Shown: piece by piece, positions 1 to 7,771 of the stretch
Layout of the letters: every line of letters begins with the position of its first letter
Position numbering within the stretch: the first letter of the stretch is position 1
Assembly (NCBI RefSeq): GCF_900112025.1
Contig: NZ_FOKL01000001.1
Span: 360,762-424,761 of the forward strand
DNA: 64,000 bases
Origin: Janthinobacterium sp. 344
GTDB taxonomy: Bacteria > Pseudomonadota > Gammaproteobacteria > Burkholderiales > Burkholderiaceae_D
Direction: 5' to 3'
Notes under the pieces: model-generated
Database searches by the model: none
Told to the model about the DNA's origin: nothing
The model's input: only the letters and a program-made list of their open reading frames with translations
Program-made: the position numbers and the translations under genes

Positions 1-458
1 GCGCCAGCCGGACACGGCATGTCGCGGTAGAACAGGAAGCCGCCCAGGCCGATCGCATCCGTATCGGCCTTGACGCCATACACCAGGGTGTTTCGCGCGC
101 CATCGATGCGCAGCAGGTTCTTGTGCAGGACAATTTGCGCGTGCGACAGGGCCAAAGATGGCGTGGGCGCCAGCTGCAAGCGCAATTCGGACGTGGCGGG
201 ATCGTATGTCCAGCGGCCCGGATTGAAGAAGGCGAAGCCGCCATCGAAACGCAGGCTGCCATCCTTGAACTGGGTCAGGCAAATGCCGGGAAATTCACTG
301 GGCGGGTTGTACCAGGTGGCGGCCACGGCAGGATTGGCCGGCGTCTTGCCCGGCATCTGCATGCCGGTCTTGTCCGCTTTGCCGCCCATGCCGGCGCAGC
401 CGGCCAGCGCCAGCGCGCACGCCACGATGCTGGCGCGTGTGATGATCTTGATGTGCAT
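1..458 (-). CDS. putative lipoprotein, partial (C-terminus off the window)
   Basis: The reading frame starts at an ATG at 458 and is still open at base 1, so about 152 residues are visible. The N-terminus is a lipoprotein signal: a short basic head (MHIKIITR), a hydrophobic stretch and the lipobox LAGC, which predicts lipidation at the Cys near residue 21. The mature part is soluble-looking, with a segment rich in Gly, Phe and Trp. No family was recognised. It is divergent from nothing and lies downstream of rhlE on the same strand, 82 bases away, so co-transcription is possible but unproven. The lipoprotein call is firm; the function is unknown. Confidence 0.7.
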   Translation of the reverse strand, partial: MHIKIITRASIVACALALAGCAGMGGKADKTGMQMPGKTPANPAVAATWYNPPSEFPGICLTQFKDGSLRFDGGFAFFNPGRWTYDPATSELRLQLAPTPSLALSHAQIVLHKNLLRIDGARNTLVYGVKADTDAIGLGGFLFYRDMPCPAG

Positions 459-539
459 TGCCGTCCCCTTGCTTTATAGAAACACAATCTTAAGGCGGGA
501 TGGCCGGCCGGACAAGCGGCCAGCGCACATAAGGCGAAT

Positions 540-1808
540 TTAGTTCCCGTCAGCCGCGTCGGCCGCCGCCGCCCTGGCCGCCGCTTCGCGCAACTTGTCC
601 TTCTTGCTCTTGCGCGCGCCCTTCACGCCACCGTTCACCGTATCCGTCACGGTGCTGACAGGCGTGGGCAGTGCCGTCGGTTCGAAGCCGGCCACCACTT
701 CGCGCACGATGCGCAAATCGTTGCGGTTTTCGATCAGGCGGAAATGCGCTTCCGTATCGGCCGTGACGAAACTGATGGCCGTGCCGCTCTCGCCCGCGCG
801 GCCCGTGCGGCCGATGCGGTGCGTGTAGTCGACGGCCGAGCGGGGCAAGTCGTAATTGACGACGGCCGGCAGGCCGGCGATGTCGATGCCGCGCGCGGCC
901 ACGTCGGTGGCCACCAGCACCTGCAGGCGGCAGGCCTTGAAGTCGGCCAGCAGCTGGCTGCGCGTGCCCTGGCTGAATTCGCCGTGGAAGGCGCCCACGT
1001 GCAGGCCCGCGCGCTGCAGCTTGTCGGCCACGTGTTCGGCCGCGTACTTGGTGGCGACGAACACCAGCACCCGCTCCCACTGGTGCTGCAGGATCAGGTA
1101 GCGCAACAGCTGCGTGCGGCGCGGCACGTCGACCGTGATGGCGCGCTGCACGATGTCGGGCTTGTCCTGCGGTTCGGACGCCACCTCGATGCGCACGGGC
1201 TCCGTCAGCAGGCTGTCGGCCAGCGCCTGCACGCTGTCGGGGAAGGTGGCGGAGAAAAACAGGTTTTGCCGCTGCTTGGGCAGCAGCGCGAGGATGGCGT
1301 TGATTTCCTCGCTGAAGCCCATGTCCAGCAAACGGTCCGCCTCGTCGAGCACGCACAGCTGCACGCCGCCCAGCTTGACGGCATTTTGCCGCACCAGGTC
1401 CAGCAGGCGGCCCGGCGTGGCGACGACGATATCGGCGCCGCCGCGCAGGTCCATCATCTGCGGATTGATCGAGACGCCGCCGAACAGCACGGAAATCTTC
1501 AGCTTGACGGGCAGTGGCTTGGCCAGCGCGTGCACGGTCTGTCCCACCTGCGCGGCCAGCTCGCGCGTGGGCACGAGGATCAGCGCGCGCACCTGGCGCG
1601 GACCAGACGCGGGCGCCATCAGCGCCTGCAGCAGCGGCAGCGCGTAGGCGGCCGTCTTGCCGGAACCCGTCTGCGCCGCGCCCAGCACGTCGCTGCCGCG
1701 CAGGATGGCGGGAATGGCGGCCGCCTGGATGGCCGTCGGCGCGGCATAGCCGGCCTTGTCGACGGCACGGACCAGGGCGGGAATCAGACCCAGTGAGGAA
1801 AATGGCAT
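540..1808 (-). CDS. rhlE: DEAD-box ATP-dependent RNA helicase RhlE
   Basis: This 422-residue protein carries the full DEAD-box motif set in order: a Q motif in the first 30 residues, Walker A AQTGSGKT near residue 45, PTRELAAQ, the DEAD box, SAT, and in the second RecA domain the ARGID and HRIGRTGR motifs. The family unwinds short RNA duplexes in ribosome assembly and mRNA decay in the cytoplasm. The start at 1808 gives the typical N-terminus (MPFSSLGL). The C-terminal tail is short and rich in Lys, Arg and Ala, as in RhlE, and lacks the DbpA RNA-binding domain. A perfect 11-bp hairpin lies in its presumed leader, about 33 bases before the start. Confidence 0.93.
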   Translation of the reverse strand: MPFSSLGLIPALVRAVDKAGYAAPTAIQAAAIPAILRGSDVLGAAQTGSGKTAAYALPLLQALMAPASGPRQVRALILVPTRELAAQVGQTVHALAKPLPVKLKISVLFGGVSINPQMMDLRGGADIVVATPGRLLDLVRQNAVKLGGVQLCVLDEADRLLDMGFSEEINAILALLPKQRQNLFFSATFPDSVQALADSLLTEPVRIEVASEPQDKPDIVQRAITVDVPRRTQLLRYLILQHQWERVLVFVATKYAAEHVADKLQRAGLHVGAFHGEFSQGTRSQLLADFKACRLQVLVATDVAARGIDIAGLPAVVNYDLPRSAVDYTHRIGRTGRAGESGTAISFVTADTEAHFRLIENRNDLRIVREVVAGFEPTALPTPVSTVTDTVNGGVKGARKSKKDKLREAAARAAAADAADGN

Positions 1809-1840
1809 AGCGGCCTTCTTGTTATTGGTGCGTAAAGTGA

Positions 1841-1865
1841 GACCGGCCGCAATGTGCGGCCGGTC
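1841..1865. other. perfect GC-rich hairpin between the DUF4105 gene and rhlE
   Basis: The arms GACCGGCCGCA (1841-1851) and TGCGGCCGGTC (1855-1865) are exact complements around a 3-base loop. On the minus strand it lies 28 bases after the stop of the DUF4105 gene and 33 bases before the rhlE start. No T-run follows on the minus strand, so it is not a standard intrinsic terminator. It could be a leader structure of rhlE. Confidence 0.6.
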
Positions 1866-1892
1866 GGAATAGCGACAGTATAAAGCAGCCGG

Positions 1893-2951
1893 CTATTGCC
1901 TGGGCATTTGCAGCTTCGGGTAGCCGGCTTCATCGTAGCCCGGCATGCCGCGGCGAATCGCGTGCGAAAAGTCGGGGTCCTCGTTCGCCGCCCGCGCGCG
2001 CGCCGTGACGTGGCCGCCATCGCGCAGCTGCAGGAAGGTGAATCCCGGCACCAGGCCCTTGACGTCGAACAGGTAACGGTCCAGATAGCCGGAGGCCAGC
2101 AGGCGGTAGTCGACGGGCAGGCCCGGCACGATGCGGCGCACCATCTCGAAGACGATGGTGGTGCAGTTGGCCGTCAGGGTGTTGTAGAACTGGGGCGTGT
2201 TCTTCAGCGATTGCGCCTCGTCCAGGTAGGCCAGGAACAGCGAGCGCATGGCCGCCTTGGGCATCATCACGCGGTACAGGTGCATGTCCTCGCCGCGCGC
2301 ATTCGTGCGCACGCGCAGGATATCGCGCTCGTCGGCCGCCACCAGGCTCATTTCAAAATGCTTGAAGAAGCCGCCGATGGCGGAAAAGCTCTCGCCCTTT
2401 TCCTTGCGGATCTCGATGGAAAACGTCAGGAAGCGCCCGTCGGCAAAGCCGAACGAGATCAGGGTATGGGCGATGTAGGGCCCCGTCCAGTACGACAGCG
2501 CCGCATCGACCGTGCGCAGTTCGTCGAGGTTGTAGCTGCGCCGCTCCCACTTGACCGTGTAATCGTCATCGCTGCGCCAGTCGAAATTGCGCACGTTCTC
2601 CAGGGTGACGATGCTGCCCCTGAGCGTGCCCGTGACATTGCGCGCCACGTCGTCGGCCCACACGCGCTGCTGCTTCGGCATGATCAGGCTCCACCACAGC
2701 AGCAGCAGGATAAAGCCGGCCGCATACGGCAGCAGCACGCGCGCGTCGCCGCGCGTCCACCACAGCGCGATGCTGGCCACGCCCAGCGCGCCCCACAGCA
2801 GGGCGCCGATTGCTTGCGCCGCCGTGCCGCCGGACAGCTGGTACCACAGCGCCAGCGCGCCCCACAGGGCGGTCAGCAGGAGAATCAGGGAAACGGCCAT
2901 TTTGCCGAGGCTGGCCAACACGGAGCGGGCACGCAGTGATAAGAAAGTCAT
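1893..2951 (-). CDS. membrane protein with DUF4105 (Lnb N-terminal periplasmic) domain
   Basis: The 352-residue protein has about three hydrophobic segments in the first 100 residues, followed by a periplasmic domain. The segment NTLTANCTTIVFEMVRRI near residue 260, with the Asn-Cys-Thr-Thr core, is characteristic of DUF4105, a papain-like fold family also called the Lnb N-terminal periplasmic domain. The Cys is the likely catalytic-type residue, with a His-containing strand (YWTGPYIAHTLISFGF) upstream. The substrate is unknown. The start at 2951 precedes a clear basic-hydrophobic N-terminus. It lies upstream of rhlE on the same strand with an 84-base gap. Confidence 0.8.
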   Translation of the reverse strand: MTFLSLRARSVLASLGKMAVSLILLLTALWGALALWYQLSGGTAAQAIGALLWGALGVASIALWWTRGDARVLLPYAAGFILLLLWWSLIMPKQQRVWADDVARNVTGTLRGSIVTLENVRNFDWRSDDDYTVKWERRSYNLDELRTVDAALSYWTGPYIAHTLISFGFADGRFLTFSIEIRKEKGESFSAIGGFFKHFEMSLVAADERDILRVRTNARGEDMHLYRVMMPKAAMRSLFLAYLDEAQSLKNTPQFYNTLTANCTTIVFEMVRRIVPGLPVDYRLLASGYLDRYLFDVKGLVPGFTFLQLRDGGHVTARARAANEDPDFSHAIRRGMPGYDEAGYPKLQMPRQ

Positions 2952-3135
2952 GCCCGATTATAAGGGCAAGCGCAGGAAGAGGTGCGTCCGGGCAAGCACT
3001 GCGGCAACCGGCCCTCGGCCGCACAGGCAATGCTTGCCTGCCAATTTATTTCATGAGAGCATGTTGCGAAAATAAAATGTATAGACAAGGTATCCTGTCA
3101 CGGCAGCGCTGCCTTGCCGATTTCCGGAGACACCG

Positions 3136-3840
3136 TTGCAAGCCCCTTCCCTCTACGCCCTCGCCGGCAGCCTCAACTCCCTCTTCATCGTCGTCAGCCT
3201 GTATGGTTTATGGTCGCAGCTGCAAAAGATCTGGCGGCGCAAGCGCGATGCCGGCATCGGCGCCGGCAAGACGACGGAGATCCTCTCCATCAACCAGTTC
3301 AGCGTCAGCTTCCTCGCCTACTGCGCCTTCTTCGTCTATGGCTATTCGATCACGCCGTTCAACCACTACATCGTCTGGCCGCGCCTGGTCGCGTCGCTGA
3401 TCGCGCTGGCCATCCTGTTTGAAATCGAGCGCGACCGCCGCAGCCTGGCGTCGCGCCATGCGCTGCTGGCCTGCGCGCTGCTGCTGGGCGCGGGCGTGGC
3501 GGGCCTGGCCTTCGGCCCCACGTTCACGGATGAAAAGCGCGTGATCTCGCAAAGCCTGATCGTCGCCGTCACCGTGCTGCTGGCGCAGGGCTATGCACAC
3601 CAGATCCGCCTCATTTACCGGTCGGGCAGGACGGGCGCCGTGTCGTTAAAGATGAGCCAGTTCATCCTGGCGATGGATGCCAGCACCATCTTCTTCGCCT
3701 GCGTCATGGGGCTGGAAACGGGCTGGCCCCTGCTGCTGCTCGCCTGCGTCAGCGCCGCGACCAAGCTGGTCATCATGTGGCTGTTCCGCTGGGAGAAAAC
3801 CAGTCCCGCCGCGCGCATGAAGCGGCTGGCGCCCGCCTGA
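3136..3840 (+). CDS. multispanning membrane protein, PQ-loop/SWEET-like (tentative)
   Basis: The 234-residue protein is almost entirely hydrophobic, with about seven predicted membrane segments. Two segments resemble each other in the way PQ-loop proteins do: a SINQF..SFLAYCAFFVYGY stretch near residue 55 and a VSLKMSQFILAMDASTIFF stretch near residue 175. The start is a TTG at 3136, chosen because GGAG lies 7 bases upstream and no in-frame ATG gives a sensible N-terminus. PQ-loop proteins move sugars or amino acids across membranes, but no substrate can be inferred here. The family call is tentative; the membrane nature is clear. Confidence 0.6.
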   Translation: MQAPSLYALAGSLNSLFIVVSLYGLWSQLQKIWRRKRDAGIGAGKTTEILSINQFSVSFLAYCAFFVYGYSITPFNHYIVWPRLVASLIALAILFEIERDRRSLASRHALLACALLLGAGVAGLAFGPTFTDEKRVISQSLIVAVTVLLAQGYAHQIRLIYRSGRTGAVSLKMSQFILAMDASTIFFACVMGLETGWPLLLLACVSAATKLVIMWLFRWEKTSPAARMKRLAPA

Positions 3841-3879
3841 GGCTAGAATGGCGGCATCGCCATCTTTGAAAACACCGCC

Positions 3880-4233
3880 ATGCATGCCGCCATTCCCATC
3901 CTGCGCATCTTCTCGGAAGACAAGGCGCGCGAGTTCTACCTCGGTTTCCTCGGCTTTGCCCTCGACTGGGAACATCGCTTCGCGCCCACGGCGCCGCTGT
4001 ACCTGCAAGTGACGCGGGGCGACCTGGTGCTGCACCTGTCCGAGCATTACGGCGACGCCACGCCCGGTGCCGCACTGCTGATCCCCGTCGACGACGTCGC
4101 CGCCCTGCACGCGGAGCTGCAGGCCAGGGATTACCCGTATGCGCGGCCCGGCATCCGCGACGAGGACTGGGGCCACATCCTGGAAGTGGCGGACCCGTTC
4201 GGCAACCGGCTGCGCTTCTGGCAAAAAAACTAG
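3880..4233 (+). CDS. glyoxalase/bleomycin-resistance superfamily protein
   Basis: At 117 residues this is one vicinal-oxygen-chelate domain: N-terminal IPILRIFSEDKAREFYLGFLG, a central LHLSEHYGD strand with His, and the C-terminal DPFGNRLRFWQ signature. The N-terminal half closely resembles bleomycin-binding-type members, which bind ligands as domain-swapped dimers; others are dioxygenases or lyases. It follows the membrane protein by 39 bases on the same strand and converges with a tetR gene, overlapping its 3' end by 4 bases. The actual ligand is not evident. Confidence 0.82.
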   Translation: MHAAIPILRIFSEDKAREFYLGFLGFALDWEHRFAPTAPLYLQVTRGDLVLHLSEHYGDATPGAALLIPVDDVAALHAELQARDYPYARPGIRDEDWGHILEVADPFGNRLRFWQKN

Positions 4234-4853
4234 GCTATCGCCAACCGGTTGCTCAAATAGCCGGACAGCACCAGCTTGAATTCCGCCACCAGGTGCGCCC
4301 GTTCGGCAAGCTCAGCCTGCGACAGCAACGGGTTCAGGCTCTTCACCACTTGTAGCGCCACATTAGCCAAACGCAAGGCTTGCTCATCGGTGAGCGCCGG
4401 CTGCTTTTGCTGGAAGGCGCGGCCGAACCGTTCACGCAAGCGCTGGCGCGCGTCCGCGTCGCGACGGTAGTTCAGCGAAGCATTCAGGACGGCAAAATAG
4501 GCGGGCCGTTCAATCGTGAAGCCCACCATCAGATCGATGATGCGCTCGGACAATTCCAGCACGCTGAGCCGGTCCGCCTGCGCGATCAAGCCATCCCACA
4601 AACGCTCCATCTCATCGCCATACTGTGCCCGCAAGGCACGCACGATGGCGTCCTTGTTCGGGAAATACTGGTAGACGGCGCCGATCGACGAAGCGGAGCG
4701 GGCGGCGATCGCCGTCATGGTGGCGGCGTCGTAACCGACTTCGCCGATCAGGGCAGCGGCAGCGTCCAGCATGGTCTGCATGCGCAAGGTGCCGCGCTGC
4801 TGTTGCGGCGTGCGCCGGGCGGTTTTTGATGCGGAAATGATATCTGAGGACAT
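4230..4853 (-). CDS. TetR-family transcriptional regulator
   Basis: The 207-residue protein has a TetR helix-turn-helix near residues 25-75, with ITAIAARSASSIGAVYQYFPNKDAIVRAL-like spacing (recognition helix around GAVYQYFPNKD), and an unconserved ligand domain. It is divergent from a YecD-like hydrolase 54 bases away. The ATG at 4853 lies inside a perfect 8-bp-arm palindrome, and a TATAAT on the minus strand ends 6 bases before it, so transcription probably starts at or next to the start codon, giving a leaderless message. It probably represses itself and its neighbour. Confidence 0.88.
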   Translation of the reverse strand: MSSDIISASKTARRTPQQQRGTLRMQTMLDAAAALIGEVGYDAATMTAIAARSASSIGAVYQYFPNKDAIVRALRAQYGDEMERLWDGLIAQADRLSVLELSERIIDLMVGFTIERPAYFAVLNASLNYRRDADARQRLRERFGRAFQQKQPALTDEQALRLANVALQVVKSLNPLLSQAELAERAHLVAEFKLVLSGYLSNRLAIA

Positions 4854-4860
4854 CCTCAGA
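4843..4860. promoter_or_regulatory. operator 1 of the tetR/yecD-like pair
   Basis: The arms TCTGAGGA and TCCTCAGA are exact complements around a 2-base centre. It covers the tetR start codon. A second copy lies at 4877-4894. The divergent context and the repeat of the same sequence support a TetR operator; binding is inferred. Confidence 0.75.
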
Positions 4861-4874
4861 TTATAGCGTATAAT
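4860..4874. promoter_or_regulatory. back-to-back -10 elements of the tetR/yecD-like pair
   Basis: TATAAT occurs on the minus strand at 4865-4860 and on the plus strand at 4869-4874. Each faces outward toward its gene and each is followed by one operator copy about where transcription should start. No good -35 is visible for either. Confidence 0.65.
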
Positions 4875-4876
4875 AA

Positions 4877-4894
4877 TCTGAGGATGTCCTCACA
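4877..4894. promoter_or_regulatory. operator 2 of the tetR/yecD-like pair
   Basis: TCTGAGGA and TCCTCACA flank a 2-base centre; one base of the right arm differs from operator 1. It would cover the transcription start of the hydrolase gene and ends 13 bases before its start codon at 4908. Confidence 0.75.
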
Positions 4895-4907
4895 TATAGG
4901 AACTGAC

Positions 4908-5504
4908 ATGACTACCATGAACCCGATTTCGATTGACCCAACCATCACCGCGCTGGTGCTGATCGACCTGCAGCAGAGCAATGTAGCGCGGGAACTGGCG
5001 CCCCACTCCGCGCAACAAGTCGTCGCCCATAGCGCACAACTGGCCGAGGCCATGCGCCAGCGCGGCGGCACCGTGGTGTACGTCCGCGTGCTGATCAAGG
5101 AATTGCTGCCCCTGTCGGCCGACGTGGCGCTATCGCGCCCCGCATCAGCCCCACCGCTGCCGGAGAACGCAACCGACCTGGTGCCGGAAGCGGGCTGCCA
5201 GGAAGGTGATATCGTGATCGCCAAGCGCCAATGGGGCGCCTTCCAGGGCACCGACCTGGAACAGCAGTTGCGCCGCCGCGGCATCACTACCCTGGTTTTG
5301 GCCGGAATCGCCACCAACTTCGGCATCGAATCGACGGCGCGCGCCGCGACCGATCTCGGTTACGCCGTAGTTTTTGCCGACGATGCGATGAGCAGCCTGC
5401 GGGCCGACTTGCACGAATTTTCCATCAAGAACATCTTTCCCTTCATGGGCAAGGTACGCTCGACCGCCGACCTCCTTTCCTCATTGGCGGCCGATCCGGC
5501 TTGA
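4908..5504 (+). CDS. isochorismatase-family hydrolase, YecD-like
   Basis: The protein has the isochorismatase fold: the first Asp in VLIDLQQS, the Lys in IAKRQWGAFQGTDLE, and the segment GIATNFGIESTAR, where cysteine hydrolases carry the nucleophilic Cys. Here that position is Gly, as in E. coli YecD, to which the block KRQWGAF.GTDLE.QLRRRGI matches closely from memory. The start at 4908 was chosen over an in-frame ATG at 4884 because AGGAA lies 5 bases upstream and the earlier ATG sits inside operator 2. The length is 198 residues. The substrate is unknown. It is probably repressed by the divergent TetR. Confidence 0.85.
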   Translation: MTTMNPISIDPTITALVLIDLQQSNVARELAPHSAQQVVAHSAQLAEAMRQRGGTVVYVRVLIKELLPLSADVALSRPASAPPLPENATDLVPEAGCQEGDIVIAKRQWGAFQGTDLEQQLRRRGITTLVLAGIATNFGIESTARAATDLGYAVVFADDAMSSLRADLHEFSIKNIFPFMGKVRSTADLLSSLAADPA

Positions 5505-5539
5505 TGGCTATTCCGGGTGGCCAGTCTTACTGGCCCGTA

Positions 5540-6709
5540 TTAGCGCTCACTGAGCGCGCGCATTTCCGCATACAGATTCGCCTTGCCCTCGAAGCCGATG
5601 CCGACCAGGTCCGGCATGGTGATGTGGCCATTCTCCACGCGCACGCCGTCGGGAAAACCGCCGAACGGCTGGAATAAATCCGGATACGATTCATTGCCGC
5701 CCAGGCCCAGGCCCGCCGCGATATTCAGCGACATCTGGTGGCCGCCGTGCGGGATGCAGCGGCTGCGCGACCAGCCGTGCTGGTGCAGCATGTCCAGGGT
5801 GCGCAGGTATTCCACCAGGCCGTAGCTGAGGGCGCAGTCGAACTGCAGCCAGTCGCGGTCGGCGCGCATGCCGCCGTAGCGGATCAGGTTGCGCGCATCC
5901 TGCATGGAAAACAGGTTCTCGCCCGTCGCCATGGGCTTGTCGTAATAGCTGCGCAGGGTGGCCTGCAGCTCGAAGTCGAGCGGATCGCCCGCCTCCTCGT
6001 ACCAGAACAGGTCATATTCACGCAGCGCCTTGGCGTAGGCGATCGACGTATCGAGGTCGAAACGGCCATTCGCGTCCACGCACAGCTTCTGTCCATCCTG
6101 CAGCACTTCCATGATGGCGTCGATGCGGCGCAAGTCCTCGTCCAGCGAGGCGCCGCCGATCTTTTTCTTGACCACCGTGTAGCCGCGGTCGACATAGCTG
6201 CGCATCTCGTCCTGCAGGGCACTCAAGCTCTGGCCCGGGTAGTAATAGCCGCCCGCCGCATACACGAAGACTTTTTTGTCCGGCGCGCCCGTGCCGTGGC
6301 GTTCGGCCAGCAGCTGGAACAGGGGCTTGTTCTCGACCTTCGCCACGGCATCCCAGATGGCCATGTCGATGGTGCCGATGGCCACGGAGCGCTCGCCGTG
6401 GCCGCCCGGCTTTTCATTGGTGTACATGCAATCCCACACCTTGTGCGGATCGAGGTTGGCGCCGTCGTCCGTGACGAGCGAGGCCGGATCGGCGTCGAGG
6501 ATGCGGGGAATGAAGCGCTCGCGCATCAGCATGCCCTGGCCGTAGCGGCCATTCGAATTGAAACCGTAGCCGACGACGGGCTTGCCGTCGCGCATCACGT
6601 CGGTGACGACGGCCACCAGGCTCAGGGTCATCTTCGTGAAATCGATGTAGGCGTTGCGGATGGGGGAAGAAATGGGGATGGTCTTTTCGCGGATCTCGAC
6701 GATTTTCAT
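5540..6709 (-). CDS. tarD: enolase-superfamily D(-)-tartrate dehydratase
   Basis: The 389-residue protein is a mandelate racemase/muconate lactonising enolase-superfamily member. It shows the expected catalytic pieces in order: KKKIGG (general base Lys) near residue 180, DANGRFD, EEAGDP and GENLF (metal ligands Asp, Glu, Glu), and a late GHQM with His. The N-terminus (SSPIRNAYIDFTKM, then GYGFNSNGRYGQG) matches what I recall of D-tartrate dehydratase, which makes oxaloacetate from D-tartrate. The start at 6709 has AGGAG 6-10 bases upstream; a longer frame to 6796 lacks this. It is divergent from a LysR gene, its likely regulator. Confidence 0.83.
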   Translation of the reverse strand: MKIVEIREKTIPISSPIRNAYIDFTKMTLSLVAVVTDVMRDGKPVVGYGFNSNGRYGQGMLMRERFIPRILDADPASLVTDDGANLDPHKVWDCMYTNEKPGGHGERSVAIGTIDMAIWDAVAKVENKPLFQLLAERHGTGAPDKKVFVYAAGGYYYPGQSLSALQDEMRSYVDRGYTVVKKKIGGASLDEDLRRIDAIMEVLQDGQKLCVDANGRFDLDTSIAYAKALREYDLFWYEEAGDPLDFELQATLRSYYDKPMATGENLFSMQDARNLIRYGGMRADRDWLQFDCALSYGLVEYLRTLDMLHQHGWSRSRCIPHGGHQMSLNIAAGLGLGGNESYPDLFQPFGGFPDGVRVENGHITMPDLVGIGFEGKANLYAEMRALSER

Positions 6710-6808
6710 GGGGGTCTCCTGGGGGTGAAAGCAAGGACACCAGCTTACCCGCGAATGGAAGTCGTATAATCGACTGCAATTTAAACCATTCTTCACTTCA
6801 GGTTAATA

Positions 6809-7729
6809 ATGAAAAGCGACGCCACCACGGAAATGGCCTTCTTTGTGCTGCTGGCCAAGCTGGGCAGCCTGTCGGCCACGGCGCGCGAACTGGGCATCAC
6901 GCCGCCCGCCGTCAGCAAGCGATTGGTGCTGATGGAACAGCGCCTGGGCGTGCGCCTGTTGAACCGCAGCACGCGGCGCATCAGCCTGACGGGTGACGGC
7001 GAAAGCTATCTGGCGCAGGCGCGGCAGATCCTCGACGACATCCGCGCCATGGAGGAGTCCTTGGCCAGCGGCAGCGCGGAACCGCGCGGGCTGCTGCGCG
7101 TGAACGCCACCCTGGGCTTCGGGCGCACGGTGATCGCGCCCCTGCTGTCGCAATTCGCCCTGCGCCACCCGCAGCTGGAAGTGCAGCTGCAGCTGACGGA
7201 CAGCCCCATCAACCTGGTCGAGCAGGCGTATGACCTGGGCATCCGCTTCGGCGACCTGCCCGACACGCGCCTGTCGGCGCGGCGCATCATGTCGAACCGG
7301 CGCTTCCTGTGCGCCTCGCCCGCCTACCTGCAGGCGCACGGCACGCCGGCCACACCCGACGAACTGGCACGCCACCGCTGCATCGTGCACCGGCAAAACG
7401 ACGACGCCTACGGCATCTGGCGCCTGAGCAAAGGCCGCGCCACGCAGACGGTGAAGGTGCGCGGCACGGTGGCCAGCAACGACGGCGACGTGGTGCTGGG
7501 CTGGGCTCTCGATGGCCACGGCATCCTGCTGCGGTCGGAATGGGACCTGGCCCGCTACCTCGACAGCGGCCGCCTGCGCGTGGTGCTGCCCGACTACACG
7601 CTGGCGCCGGCCGACCTGTACGCCTACTACCCCAGCCGCCACCAATTGCCCGCCAAAGTGCGCGCTTTTATCAATTTTCTCGGCCAGCGGTTGCAGCCGG
7701 ACGGGGCCACGGCGGCCGAATCAGGTTAA
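6809..7729 (+). CDS. LysR-family transcriptional regulator
   Basis: The protein has 306 residues with the LysR winged helix in the first 60 (LAKLGSLSATARELGITPPAVSKRL) and a periplasmic-binding-like effector domain after it. It is of the CrgA/DsdC-like class common in proteobacteria. It is divergent from the tartrate dehydratase gene with a 99-base gap and is therefore probably the activator of that gene in response to tartrate or a product. AGG lies 7 bases before the ATG. A palindrome follows immediately after the stop. Confidence 0.9.
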   Translation: MKSDATTEMAFFVLLAKLGSLSATARELGITPPAVSKRLVLMEQRLGVRLLNRSTRRISLTGDGESYLAQARQILDDIRAMEESLASGSAEPRGLLRVNATLGFGRTVIAPLLSQFALRHPQLEVQLQLTDSPINLVEQAYDLGIRFGDLPDTRLSARRIMSNRRFLCASPAYLQAHGTPATPDELARHRCIVHRQNDDAYGIWRLSKGRATQTVKVRGTVASNDGDVVLGWALDGHGILLRSEWDLARYLDSGRLRVVLPDYTLAPADLYAYYPSRHQLPAKVRAFINFLGQRLQPDGATAAESG

Positions 7730-7734
7730 ACTAC

Positions 7735-7756
7735 AATATTGCGATATGGCAATATT
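7735..7756. promoter_or_regulatory. palindrome between lysR and motA
   Basis: AATATTGC (7735-7742) and GCAATATT (7749-7756) are perfect 8-bp complementary arms around a 6-base spacer. It ends 15 bases before the motA start. It has no T-run, so an operator is more likely than a terminator. Confidence 0.55.
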
Positions 7757-7771
7757 ATGAGGGAGTAAGTT

